Below are positions 23,649-30,635 of a stretch of 31,021 nucleotides of DNA, piece by piece. The stretch is from positions 1 through 31,021 of IMG/VR virus record IMGVR_UViG_3300032342_001681, one strand, 5' to 3'. How positions within the stretch are numbered: position 1 is the stretch's first letter; each line of letters starts with the position of its first letter. Origin of the DNA: a virus. The position numbers were made by a program, and so were the translations under genes. Under the pieces are notes generated by a model, which saw nothing but the letters and a program-made list of their open reading frames with translations, did no database searches and was not told where the DNA came from.

Positions 23649-24455
23649 CTACCAATTCTTCAAATCTCTTTTTGGGTCATTAAAAGGATGTTTGTAACCT
23701 TGTTCCAATATACTTTCCGGTGGTGCAAACACTTTATCATGAAAATCTATTCCCCACTTAATACCAATATATAATCGATTATCTTCATATGTCCTTTTGT
23801 TCTTATTATACAATTCATCATCTACTTTAATAGTCCTGGAACCATAGTGGTAAAACTTAGCAGCCGCAGTTTTACCAGCCTTATTGCCAGAGAGTAATAT
23901 CCTGTAATGATAATCTCCGTCTTCCATATAACCCAACTTGATATTTTCATCAAACCACCCTACAGTATCAATTGTCTTCTGATTAACCATAAAGTAAGAA
24001 AAGTGGGGATGATCATCAAACGACCAATTTATATCAGCCTCTTTAATTCCATTCAAAGTTCTTATGTCTATCCATTCCGAAGCTGTCCATAAGACAAACT
24101 CCGAATGCATATCTGCAAATGTAATTAAATTATCTACGCATTTATGGTGAAGAACTATATCGTTATTAATAACCATTACATATTCACAACCATCTGCCAA
24201 AGACTTCTTTATACCCATATTCCAAGCTTTTCCTACTGAATTATCTTTTAACCCTTCTATTACCTCATAACCCTTAACCGATTCGTGCAAACTAAAGTTA
24301 CTCTTACTGGGATAATATTCCGGAAGCGAAAAATTATTAATTAGATATATATTGAGATCATGTTCTTTAGACTGGATTGATTCTATTGTCTGTTTAGTAA
24401 AGTCAAAAAGTATATCTGAAGAAATATATACAGGGCAAACAATTCCTATTTTCAT
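23649..24455 (-). CDS. Family 2 glycosyltransferase
   Basis: 268 aa from ATG at 24455 (MKIGIVCPVYISSD); a longer frame to 24491 would run through the -10 and -35 boxes described at 24463-24491. IYLINNFS is the second strand, DNSVGKAWNMGIKKSLADGC the helix before the metal site, and YVMVINNDIVLHHKC (about 92-106) the DxD-like site; YMEDGDYHYRILLSG carries the ED catalytic-base motif. No Shine-Dalgarno is visible; instead a promoter lies 7 nt upstream. Soluble; donor unknown. Confidence 0.88.
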   Translation of the reverse strand: MKIGIVCPVYISSDILFDFTKQTIESIQSKEHDLNIYLINNFSLPEYYPSKSNFSLHESVKGYEVIEGLKDNSVGKAWNMGIKKSLADGCEYVMVINNDIVLHHKCVDNLITFADMHSEFVLWTASEWIDIRTLNGIKEADINWSFDDHPHFSYFMVNQKTIDTVGWFDENIKLGYMEDGDYHYRILLSGNKAGKTAAAKFYHYGSRTIKVDDELYNKNKRTYEDNRLYIGIKWGIDFHDKVFAPPESILEQGYKHPFNDPKRDLKNW

Positions 24456-24462
24456 TGTGATC

Positions 24463-24491
24463 TTTATAACATATCTATTATGTAAAATCAA
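24463..24491 (-). promoter_or_regulatory. Extended -10 promoter, leaderless layout
   Basis: Minus strand: TTGATT (24486-24491), 17-nt spacer ending TGT, TATAAA (24463-24468, giving TGnTATAAA), and 7 nt to the ATG at 24455. This is the best promoter on the minus strand of the window. Confidence 0.65.
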
Positions 24492-24502
24492 TCCATTGAT
24501 TT
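24485..24502. promoter_or_regulatory. Palindrome over the -35 box, candidate operator
   Basis: AAATCAA (24485-24491) and TTGATTT (24496-24502) form a perfect 7-bp inverted repeat with a TCCA centre. One half contains the -35 box of the promoter for 23649-24455, so a dimeric repressor bound here would block it. Confidence 0.45.
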
Positions 24503-24528
24503 ACCCTATATTTTTGTTACGAATTTTA

Positions 24529-24845
24529 CTAAAACAAATTTGCCCATATGTTCATTGCTTTTTTGAGTTTGTCTCCATAACCATTTATGGGTAATTTCAA
24601 CTTTCTTGCCATTTCTATGTAACAATCTTTATATGTATATTTAGTCAACTTAATATCAGATACAATATTCCACAATACTTCGTTTATATCTAATCCTCCA
24701 GCTTCATTATCTAAATTCCTAATCGGATCAGATAAACGATTATAAGTTATTATTGGTTGTCCCACAGAAATAACATGTCCCAGATGGTCTGTTTTAATAA
24801 TTCCAAACGGTTATATGTTGAAATGACTATTGGTATTGATTCCAT
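24529..24845 (-). pseudogene. Wrecked glycosyltransferase: GT2 N-terminal stub joined out of frame to another gene's C-terminus
   Basis: From ATG at 24845 about 21 residues (MESIPIVISTYNRLELLKQT) are a textbook GT2 N-terminus, then the frame runs into a stop at 24750. In another frame, open from 24810 down to the stop at 24529, about 93 residues begin PFGIIKTDHLGHVISVGQ and end in a helix (KLKKAMNIWANLF) that reads like a genuine C-terminus of an unrecognised protein, perhaps a second glycosyltransferase. Both readings look sensible up to about 24785-24815, which marks the junction. I infer a deletion or recombination that fused two genes out of frame. Alternatively the 78-residue part from GTG at 24765 is a small gene. 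Confidence 0.65.
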
Positions 24846-24858
24846 AGAATTTATATTT

Positions 24859-25338
24859 TCATTTGGTGCATCCAAAACATAACGTCTTTTGTGAATGTGT
24901 TTCTAACTCTTCATATTTTAAAACTTTGATGCCTACCTCATGTAGATAATCTATCATTATCTGACGGTTAAAACCGGTGTGGTGAGCCTCTCCCTTCCTA
25001 CTTTGACCACCGTAAATTATATCCATATCCCATTTATTAGTCTGATGGTTTAGCCACCAATTGCAACACCACTCTAAATCAGGCACAAATATAGTTAATT
25101 TGCCACCAACCTTAAGTACCCTGAACCATTCCTTGAGAGTAAGAACTACCTGCTCTTTATATAAATGTTCCAATACATGAGAACTGTGTATTTCGTCTAT
25201 TGAATTATCACCAAATGGAAGATCCCAAGCAGGTTTTCGTATATCTGCTTCTTTAACATAAGGGTCTACTCTAATCCAGTCTCCTTCTATCCACTCGTCA
25301 GGAGTACCGCATCCAATATCTAATTTTTTTGGTTTCAT
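24859..25338 (-). CDS. SAM-dependent methyltransferase, short
   Basis: 159 aa. MKPKKLDIGCGTPDEWIEGD carries motif I at the N-terminus; WDLPFGDNSIDEIHSSHVLE and LKEWFRVLKVGGKLTIFVPD are the post-I segments typical of Methyltransf_11-like proteins. It is near the minimum size for the fold. It overlaps the upstream glycosyltransferase by 4 nt. An ATGA at its own stop leads to a three-codon frame, probably a leftover start of the decayed gene downstream. Acceptor unknown. Confidence 0.85.
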   Translation of the reverse strand: MKPKKLDIGCGTPDEWIEGDWIRVDPYVKEADIRKPAWDLPFGDNSIDEIHSSHVLEHLYKEQVVLTLKEWFRVLKVGGKLTIFVPDLEWCCNWWLNHQTNKWDMDIIYGGQSRKGEAHHTGFNRQIMIDYLHEVGIKVLKYEELETHSQKTLCFGCTK

Positions 25339-26246
25339 ACATATCCGCCATTTTTGATAATATTATTACCCTTATACTGCAAATTTTCTGGTGTCCAAAT
25401 AGACAGACCACCTTCCCTGAAAGAAAAATCATCATTTACATATAAAGGTAAAGCATCTAATTCTTTCCACTTTTTTATAAATAACTCCGTATTTGCATTA
25501 TGAATTTTTCCATCCTCAAATTTACTGCCGGTTCTTTTTTCCAGCCACGACTGATATTGATTACTTTCTCCGGTAAGTCCCCCAATATGATGACAAGGAA
25601 CATTGACCACAATATTTTTATAACCCCGCCTTAAAGATTCTAAACTCATGTCCCTGTCGTACATATGATGTAATTCATACCTCATATCAAAACCGTTGCC
25701 AGTTTTCAACATTTCCATCGAAAGACACATAGCAAAGGAATCAAAAATAGCACACGATCTCCATTCTTTTTTCAATCTTATGCCATGGATCTCAGCCTCC
25801 AGCATGTTTGAAAGACCGGACATTTGGCCAGGCCATTCGGTATCCTGCATTCTTCCCCCATTTGGCATACAACCCTGTGCCCCAAAGAAACCACCAACAC
25901 CCAATTTGGGTATTTTTTCAAAGTAAGACAAAATTCGCTGATCCCAATTTTTTTCAAATATAAAAGTGTCAGTATGTAATAGCATTAACACATCACTTCC
26001 TGATTCCTGACAAATTTCATAAGCCAGTTTATTCGTTGCCATCAAACCTATATTATCTTCATTCCTGATAAAATTTAGTTTTGCCGGTTTAATATAATTC
26101 CTTACATAATTTTCTATTGGATCAGTAGAACCATTGTCAACAACAAGCCATTCCGCTTCTGGTGAAGTGTTGTATTTCAAACACCCCATCATGGGCATAC
26201 TAAACCTAAGATTATTCATAAACGGTAATAATATTGTCATTTTCAT
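25335..26246 (-). CDS. Family 2 glycosyltransferase
   Basis: 303 aa. MTILLPFMNNLRFSMPMMGC is the first strand and helix, WLVVDNGSTDPIENYV the second strand (VDNGSTD), and VLMLLHTDTFIFEKNWD (about 86-102) the metal site. MYDRDMSLESLRRGYKNIVV matches the C-terminal ED-type segment of GT2 enzymes. Start is ATG at 26246 (MKMTI) or 26240 (MTILLPF). Soluble, coupled to the methyltransferase downstream as a glycosyltransferase/methyltransferase pair. Sugar unknown. Confidence 0.87.
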   Translation of the reverse strand: MKMTILLPFMNNLRFSMPMMGCLKYNTSPEAEWLVVDNGSTDPIENYVRNYIKPAKLNFIRNEDNIGLMATNKLAYEICQESGSDVLMLLHTDTFIFEKNWDQRILSYFEKIPKLGVGGFFGAQGCMPNGGRMQDTEWPGQMSGLSNMLEAEIHGIRLKKEWRSCAIFDSFAMCLSMEMLKTGNGFDMRYELHHMYDRDMSLESLRRGYKNIVVNVPCHHIGGLTGESNQYQSWLEKRTGSKFEDGKIHNANTELFIKKWKELDALPLYVNDDFSFREGGLSIWTPENLQYKGNNIIKNGGYV

Positions 26247-26250
26247 ATTT

Positions 26251-26415
26251 TTAATCGTGTCCCAATATCAATCTTTTAATTAAAGCAAAAATCCAGTAAA
26301 TAATAGCAAAAATACCAAGACACAGGGCATATATTATTCCTAAAAGTATTTCGCCCAACCATAGGCAAAGTACAATAAAGATTCCGAAAACCGCCATTTG
26401 AAATAGTGTGTTCAT
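26251..26415 (-). CDS. 54-residue two-helix membrane protein
   Basis: The frame is open to 26472, but the part before Met (ATG at 26415) overlaps the zinc-ribbon gene; the internal ATG leaves a 7-nt gap and gives a clean membrane protein. Two hydrophobic segments, about 5-22 and 25-46, are separated by GE, with a basic tail KRLILGHD. It could be a holin-like or envelope protein, but two-helix proteins of this size are too common in phages to say which. Confidence 0.6.
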   Translation of the reverse strand: MNTLFQMAVFGIFIVLCLWLGEILLGIIYALCLGIFAIIYWIFALIKRLILGHD

Positions 26416-26422
26416 ATCAATT

Positions 26423-26743
26423 TTACTGGTCAGCCCCTTCCCTGACTTTTTTCCCCACGGCTCTCCAGCCACGGGGATCTTTAATTAAATCATATCGGAC
26501 AGAGGGATCGTCATGCCTCAATTTCTTTCCGTTTTTACCAAGCCAGAGGGGTTGACCGGTTTTTTTATCAAAAACCAATGCCGTCACATCGCTATATTTT
26601 TTTACAAACATATTATTACCAGAAAGTATATCCATCTTGGCAGTTTTTCCGCACTTCAAGCACGGTATGTGGGGATACCATCCAGCATATGGTAACCTAT
26701 ACTTGTAACCACAAGAATTACAGGTATAGGAAACTTTCTTCAT
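26423..26743 (-). CDS. Small zinc-ribbon protein
   Basis: 106 aa. CNSC (8-11) and CLKC (28-31) form a zinc ribbon; the rest (SDVTALVFDKKTGQPLWLGK and RHDDPSVRYDLIKDPRGWRA) is beta-rich and ends in a basic tail. Unknown family; probably binds nucleic acid or protein. It overlaps its upstream neighbour by 4 nt. Confidence 0.7.
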   Translation of the reverse strand: MKKVSYTCNSCGYKYRLPYAGWYPHIPCLKCGKTAKMDILSGNNMFVKKYSDVTALVFDKKTGQPLWLGKNGKKLRHDDPSVRYDLIKDPRGWRAVGKKVREGADQ

Positions 26744-26991
26744 TTCTGGTTAGTTTCTAAAAACGAAATAAAATCAGCCGTTTTTTCAAAATCTAAGTTT
26801 GTAACTAAATCACGAGCAGTTTGATCGTTATAAATGCTTTTTAGATACGGGAGTACCTTATTAATTGTTTTTTTAGCATTCTTTTCAGTATGTGGTACAA
26901 AATACTTACGAATCTTATTATATTTTTCCAAAACTGATTTATCAGATTCCAAAACTTTCATTACTCTTCGTCTTGCAACTCTAATATTCAT
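26740..26991 (-). CDS. Hypothetical small helical protein
   Basis: 83 aa, not recognised. It is basic at the N-terminus (MNIRVARRRVMKVLESDKSV) and helical throughout, with an acidic C-terminus (FEKTADFISFLETNQK). The start 1 nt after the upstream stop and the 4-nt overlap with the next gene support coding. Its content suggests a DNA- or protein-binding helical bundle. Confidence 0.6.
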   Translation of the reverse strand: MNIRVARRRVMKVLESDKSVLEKYNKIRKYFVPHTEKNAKKTINKVLPYLKSIYNDQTARDLVTNLDFEKTADFISFLETNQK

Positions 26992-26992
26992 A

Positions 26993-27181
26993 TTAGTTCA
27001 CTTCACCCACTTTCCTTCTCTCTCCTTTAATTAAGTCACCAAATTCATCGAATGATTCGTTCTTACCACATTCTTCACAAAGAACTGCATAAAACCTTTT
27101 GTCCCAATCAACATATAATACCGTGCGGTGCCGAACAGTCAACTTCTCACAAGCAAGACATACAAGTTTAAAGCGTTTCAT
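26993..27181 (-). CDS. Small zinc-ribbon protein
   Basis: 62 aa. CLAC (8-11) and CEEC (35-38) frame a beta hairpin (TVLYVDWDKRFYAVL), giving a typical four-cysteine zinc ribbon, then an acidic and basic tail. It is one of five zinc-binding small proteins clustered between 26.4 and 29.0 kb. Function unknown; such proteins often bind DNA, RNA or transcription factors in phages. Confidence 0.7.
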   Translation of the reverse strand: MKRFKLVCLACEKLTVRHRTVLYVDWDKRFYAVLCEECGKNESFDEFGDLIKGERRKVGEVN

Positions 27182-27188
27182 AAGTTAA

Positions 27189-27464
27189 TTACTTATCAAT
27201 ACTATTCCACCAATCCTTAACAGCATCCTTATCCTTGACCACCCTCCGTGGTTTATCCTCTTTTTTTTCTGGATATAATTTTGGCCAAGGTTTGTTTTGA
27301 GTTTCTGGATCAGCTTGCCAAGAAACAATACTTACTACATCTTCTTCGGTCATATCTAATTGGTGCGAACCACTTAAATGCATAAGTACCATGGGGGTAA
27401 TAACCCAAATTTGGCCCATATGTTCTACATTACAAGTGATAATTGGACATCTTAATTTAGCCAT
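27189..27464 (-). CDS. Small Cys2His2-type protein
   Basis: 91 aa. Cys6, Cys11, His29 and His34 are spaced as C-x4-C-x17-H-x4-H, a loose single zinc site. The second half is Lys/Pro/Trp-rich (PWPKLYPEKKEDKPRR) and ends in DAVKDWWNSIDK. Not recognised otherwise. ATG at 27464 has no Shine-Dalgarno but an extended -10 box 9 nt upstream. Confidence 0.62.
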   Translation of the reverse strand: MAKLRCPIITCNVEHMGQIWVITPMVLMHLSGSHQLDMTEEDVVSIVSWQADPETQNKPWPKLYPEKKEDKPRRVVKDKDAVKDWWNSIDK

Positions 27465-27473
27465 ATCTTATTG

Positions 27474-27482
27474 TATATATCA
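27474..27482 (-). promoter_or_regulatory. Extended -10 element (TGnTATATA), leaderless layout
   Basis: Minus strand TGATATATA lies 9 nt before ATG at 27464, in a 23-nt gap. No good -35 is visible, so it would depend on the extended -10. Weaker than the other promoters listed. Confidence 0.35.
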
Positions 27483-27487
27483 TAACA

Positions 27488-27664
27488 TTATTTCCTAAAT
27501 TTAACAAGAGGATCAGCATTCTTCATAATTATATTCCTGTCTCTTGAAAAAAGTTTTTTCCGTACCAAGTCACTTATAAATCCAGACCTGGTATCGTGAA
27601 CAGCCTTGCAATACCCATCTATTTTTTTTAGAAGTTCATCTGGAATAGAGATGTTAATTCTCAT
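27488..27664 (-). CDS. Ribbon-helix-helix (CopG-like) DNA-binding protein
   Basis: 58 aa. MRINISIPDELLKKIDGYCK gives the ribbon strand and first helix, DTRSGFISDLVRKKL the second helix with the turn. This is a minimal RHH repressor that binds palindromic DNA as a dimer. The tail RDRNIIMKNADPLVKFRK is basic. It overlaps the zinc-finger gene upstream by 11 nt. It may regulate this phage's own promoters; the 7-bp palindrome at 24485-24502 is one candidate site, but no link is shown. Confidence 0.82.
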   Translation of the reverse strand: MRINISIPDELLKKIDGYCKAVHDTRSGFISDLVRKKLFSRDRNIIMKNADPLVKFRK

Positions 27665-27935
27665 AAGTTAAATGCTTTTTAATAAAATGGCGTTTAGCTC
27701 CCATGCGGGAACTAAAGGTTGCTCCACAAGTCCGACAAACTAATTTTTTGGGATATACGGAAAACCGTTTACCGTATTCTTTTTCCATGTATCTCTGGTG
27801 ATACTCTCTTTTGAGTTTATTTGCACAGATTTTGCAATAGTACTTGTATCCCCGCTTGAAATGTTTAGCCGTTCCAAATTCACTCACTGGTTTGACCAAT
27901 TCACACCTAGTACAAGTCAGAGTGTCATTTTCCAT
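27654..27935 (-). CDS. Two-zinc-site protein, intact paralogue
   Basis: 93 aa. An N-terminal ribbon has Cys8, Cys11, Cys34, Cys37 in the LTCTRCELVKPVSEF...YYCKIC pattern seen in phage HNH/endonuclease VII-like and other small zinc proteins, and a C-terminal classical C2H2 finger has Cys67, Cys70, His83, His88 (LVCRTCGATF). It aligns without gaps with the protein at 28740-29021. Strong Shine-Dalgarno GAGGAGG precedes the ATG. It overlaps the exonuclease gene by 11 nt. Likely binds DNA; role unknown. Confidence 0.75.
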   Translation of the reverse strand: MENDTLTCTRCELVKPVSEFGTAKHFKRGYKYYCKICANKLKREYHQRYMEKEYGKRFSVYPKKLVCRTCGATFSSRMGAKRHFIKKHLTYEN

Positions 27936-28743
27936 TTTTCTCTTCCTCCTCTAATAATTTGATACTTAACCTATCTGGATAAACTATATTCTTTGGCTTT
28001 GGGTTAGGATTCTCCTCTTTCCAGATTGCTTGGGCATACTCAAATAGACGGTAAAGGTGTTCTGGTTCTTCAACCATGTCCAATTTCCACCCTTCTCCTT
28101 GGATTTGTTTACCCGTCTTGTCCGGTCCACGAGTGGCTGCCCTCAAATGGAAACAGCCCATCCTCTCTATAGCAAGGTTATTAGCCTTATCCTTAGCAAC
28201 CACCAGATTCCACAACTTTTGATAAGCAACAGCCTGTATCTTGTTTGCTTTGTAAATTCCACCCCCCGATTTCCAGTCAATATACCAGACCTTACCATCA
28301 AGTCGGCAAACATAGTCTAGGGTTCCGCCAAAACCCAGTTCAGGGGAAATTAAACTCATTTCCACAGCAATCGTTTCCGGTTTGTATGTTTTATAAAAAT
28401 CTACAAACTTAAGTACCATGATCCATTCATCTAAGGTATAATTTTCTTTACGTTCCCATAAATCACCATCCACCTGTTCTTCAAGCATCCACAATACCTC
28501 TTCGCCTTTCAGGAACTTAGCAATAGCATCGTGAATGTGCGTTCCCTGGTCTCCGGCTCTTTTCATTACTTCATCAGCATTAGAACCGAGATCTTTTAAC
28601 CATTGGTTAAAGCCAAATCCACGAGGCCATACTTCTAGGATAGTCGTTACTGATGGATAGTACTGTTGTGTTTTATCATCAAAATAAAACCTCTCATCAC
28701 TCATGGTTATCTGCTGGATGTTGTTATTGTGAAAAATCTTCAT
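27925..28743 (-). CDS. PD-(D/E)XK exonuclease, RecB/Cas4-like
   Basis: 272 aa. RAGDQGTHIHDAIAKFL (about 62-78) is the GTxxH motif, GFGGTLDYVCRLDGK (137-151) the catalytic Asp strand, YIDWKSGGGIYKANKIQAVA (154-173) the D-W-K-S strand and QxxxY motif. This is the RecB-like nuclease fold often found as a phage single-strand or 5' exonuclease. Start ATG at 28743 overlaps the upstream zinc-protein gene by 4 nt; ATG at residue 14 (MSDERFYF) is an alternative. Flanked by the two paralogous zinc proteins, which may assist it. Likely in phage DNA recombination or end processing. Confidence 0.87.
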   Translation of the reverse strand: MKIFHNNNIQQITMSDERFYFDDKTQQYYPSVTTILEVWPRGFGFNQWLKDLGSNADEVMKRAGDQGTHIHDAIAKFLKGEEVLWMLEEQVDGDLWERKENYTLDEWIMVLKFVDFYKTYKPETIAVEMSLISPELGFGGTLDYVCRLDGKVWYIDWKSGGGIYKANKIQAVAYQKLWNLVVAKDKANNLAIERMGCFHLRAATRGPDKTGKQIQGEGWKLDMVEEPEHLYRLFEYAQAIWKEENPNPKPKNIVYPDRLSIKLLEEEEKNGK

Positions 28744-29021
28744 GTCTTTTGTGTTAAATGATTTTTAATAAAATGTCTTTTTGCCCTTAAACTAGTACCC
28801 AAAGTAGTTCCATAAGTACGGCAAACCAATTTGTGAGAGTATACAGCAAATCGATGTAACAATTCTTTTTCTCTTTTATTTGTGTTACTTTTCATTTGAA
28901 TTGTATTTTCACAACTTTTGCAATAATAATCATATCCCCGTTTTAGTCTTCTTTTGACATAAAAGTCACTAATCGGTTTAACCAGTTCGCATTTCGAACA
29001 AGTGAGAGTATCAGATTTCAT
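28740..29021 (-). CDS. Two-zinc-site protein, paralogue with lost finger ligand
   Basis: 93 aa, aligning end to end with 27654-27935. The N-terminal ribbon keeps Cys8, Cys11, Cys34 and Cys37. In the C2H2 half Cys67 and both histidines remain, but the second cysteine is Tyr70 (LVCRTYGTTL), and the finger-core Phe is Leu, so the finger should no longer fold normally. The ATG at 29021 lacks a Shine-Dalgarno and follows a stem-loop. It may be a specialised or decaying copy. Confidence 0.75.
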   Translation of the reverse strand: MKSDTLTCSKCELVKPISDFYVKRRLKRGYDYYCKSCENTIQMKSNTNKREKELLHRFAVYSHKLVCRTYGTTLGTSLRAKRHFIKNHLTQKT

Positions 29022-29031
29022 AATCTTTATT

Positions 29032-29071
29032 GAAGGCAGGAAAGACCTTGTCCAGAGATTGTCCTGCCTTC
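29032..29071. repeat. Perfect 10-bp stem-loop between genes
   Basis: GAAGGCAGGA (29032-29041) pairs with TCCTGCCTTC (29062-29071) around a 20-nt loop, in the 57-nt gap between the secreted protein and the zinc protein. No U-tract follows on either strand, so it is not a standard terminator. It might protect mRNA ends, be a processing site or bind a protein. Confidence 0.75.
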
Positions 29072-29078
29072 TAAAAAA

Positions 29079-29981
29079 TTACCTGACTAGTTCCACATGG
29101 GAAAAGCCATAAGTAACTGGCTTCGGCCCATCAACTACAGTAGCAATAGCAATGCTTCCATCACTACAACCGTTGTGCTGATAAACTCCGAAGTCGTAAG
29201 CAGTATTAGGATCAAGAGCCTGAATAGTGAAAGAGTTCCAGTCAAAAGTTTTTAGATCTCTGACTGAGTTCTCATTCCAACCATCATGCCCTGATACTCG
29301 ATAAACAATAGTAGCTTCATCTCCTGCTGTTCTAAACCATGTTACAGTCGCTTCAGTGGGCGTTCTGTGAACAAATAAAGCTTTAGGAAGCAAGACAACT
29401 TTTCCATTCGGACACATCCAAGCTGAAGGCTGTTCACCACAACCATTACAAGAGCCAGGATCTGGCTGTCTTTTTTCTTCCATTGGAGTTGGAGTCACTT
29501 CCGGTTCACAAGCAATAAGTTCAGTTTCGCATTTAACTTCCCTTATTTCTTTGTCAGCTGGAACAGAAACTTCTGCTATCCATTTACGACAAGAAACTTC
29601 ATTCTGGATAAATCCTTCAGGACAACCAGTAGGAGCTTTATGTTCTGGATGAATAGAGTTGTTATTTCTATGACACCTTTCATTCCAATTACCACTATTT
29701 TGAGCATGGTAATTAAGAGGACAAATAGGATCTGTATAATCCCAGTGTGCAGCAATGAAAGTTCCAATACCGCACTGGTAGTTATCACCACCTACAACAC
29801 AAGTCCTTTCTTGGTTTTTAGTTCCAACAGTTGTATCACACTTAGCAATACAAACAGTGGTATCATGCCATTCTCCCCATCGAGTATGAAGTACACTAGC
29901 TTTTACTGGAAATCCCCAGATAAAAAGACCTGCCAAAATACCTAAAACTAGGAATAAAAGATATATTTTGATATATTTCAT
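29079..29981 (-). CDS. Secreted protein with TSP1-like Cys segment and fibronectin-III domain
   Basis: 300 aa from ATG at 29981, with GGGGGGTG as Shine-Dalgarno (a TTG at 29999 is less likely). Residues 4-25 are a hydrophobic export segment followed by GFPVKASV, a possible cleavage region. Residues 34-70 (WGEWHDTTVCIAKCDTTVGT, QERTC) resemble a thrombospondin-1 repeat; more cysteines follow to residue 160. A TPTP linker and a second Cys cluster (SCNGCG) lead to a fibronectin-III domain (about 200-290; ATVTWFRTAGDEATIVYRVS, LDPNTAYDFGVYQHNGC). It should act at the host surface, as an adhesin, receptor mask or superinfection factor. Such domains are uncommon in phage morons. Confidence 0.78.
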   Translation of the reverse strand: MKYIKIYLLFLVLGILAGLFIWGFPVKASVLHTRWGEWHDTTVCIAKCDTTVGTKNQERTCVVGGDNYQCGIGTFIAAHWDYTDPICPLNYHAQNSGNWNERCHRNNNSIHPEHKAPTGCPEGFIQNEVSCRKWIAEVSVPADKEIREVKCETELIACEPEVTPTPMEEKRQPDPGSCNGCGEQPSAWMCPNGKVVLLPKALFVHRTPTEATVTWFRTAGDEATIVYRVSGHDGWNENSVRDLKTFDWNSFTIQALDPNTAYDFGVYQHNGCSDGSIAIATVVDGPKPVTYGFSHVELVR

Positions 29982-30014
29982 TATTTTTTCACCCCCCAAC
30001 TTTATTTTTAATAA

Positions 30015-30443
30015 TTAAAAACCCGTCACTCCCTTCAACTTGAAAGAAGTTACTTCATCGTCCATAACAATAGCTTTGTATTTCCAAATGCCATTTGATT
30101 CCAAGTTGTTTAAATTAGCCATAGCACTTCCAACTTGGCTTCCATCTTTGTCATAAAGATTAAATTGAATTTGGACATAGCCATATTGTTTGGTTGAATT
30201 ATTTCTGACAGTTCCGGAAACATATTTCAAATAACCCTCCTTAACCAATGAACTAGTTAAAACTTCCAGTTTTTCTTTTTCAACAACCGGAGTGACCTTA
30301 GTTTCCACAGTTTCTACAGTTTTAATACTTTTAACTGTTTCAACCGTTGTATTCACTGTGGTTGTAGATTTTGAAGTAAGACCTGAACCAACAGCAAAAG
30401 CAATCATTGAAATACCAAGCATTATAAAAATCTTTTTTAGCAT
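30015..30443 (-). CDS. Exported FxLYD-domain-like protein
   Basis: 142 aa from ATG at 30443, with AAGGTG as Shine-Dalgarno; an in-frame GTG at 30455 is an alternative. Residues 1-20 are a signal or anchor segment (KKIFIMLGISMIAFAVGS), residues 23-55 a Thr/Val-rich linker. The second half (YLKYVSGTVRNNSTKQYGYV, QIQFNLYDKDGSQVGSAMAN) has the F-x-L-Y-D strand that names PF14345, an extracellular domain. Function unknown; it probably sits at the cell surface next to the immunity protein. Confidence 0.75.
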   Translation of the reverse strand: MLKKIFIMLGISMIAFAVGSGLTSKSTTTVNTTVETVKSIKTVETVETKVTPVVEKEKLEVLTSSLVKEGYLKYVSGTVRNNSTKQYGYVQIQFNLYDKDGSQVGSAMANLNNLESNGIWKYKAIVMDDEVTSFKLKGVTGF

Positions 30444-30465
30444 GTTTTTATTCACCTTCTTTCAG

Positions 30466-30633
30466 TTAATCTTTCATCAAACTCCAAATCAAGCTAATGA
30501 CCCACCCAATGAAAGTCCAACCTAAAAATAAATTTGTGACAAAAATGGCAGTGGCATTCTTTTTACCACGACCCACAATGGCCGGTATAAAGTAAATGAA
30601 GAGAACTATTATAAAATATATCAATCCTTCCAT
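30466..30633 (-). CDS. Superinfection immunity-like membrane protein
   Basis: 55 aa: two membrane helices, LIYFIIVLFIYFIPAIVG (4-21) and TNLFLGWTFIGWVISLIWSL (33-52), split by a basic turn (GRGKKNA). The YFIPAI and LGWT-IGW pattern is that of the Imm_superinfect family (PF14373, T4 Imm-related), which stops later phages' DNA from entering. ATG at 30633 has GGGAGGGG 8 nt upstream. It is encoded in the same leftward unit as two secreted proteins. The family match is by eye but quite characteristic. Confidence 0.82.
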   Translation of the reverse strand: MEGLIYFIIVLFIYFIPAIVGRGKKNATAIFVTNLFLGWTFIGWVISLIWSLMKD

Positions 30634-30635
30634 AG

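Noticed and set aside
30003-30024. A/T-only palindrome after the FxLYD gene as a terminator
   Set aside because: The stem has no GC pairs and lies in an AT-rich gap, so it is not distinguishable from chance.
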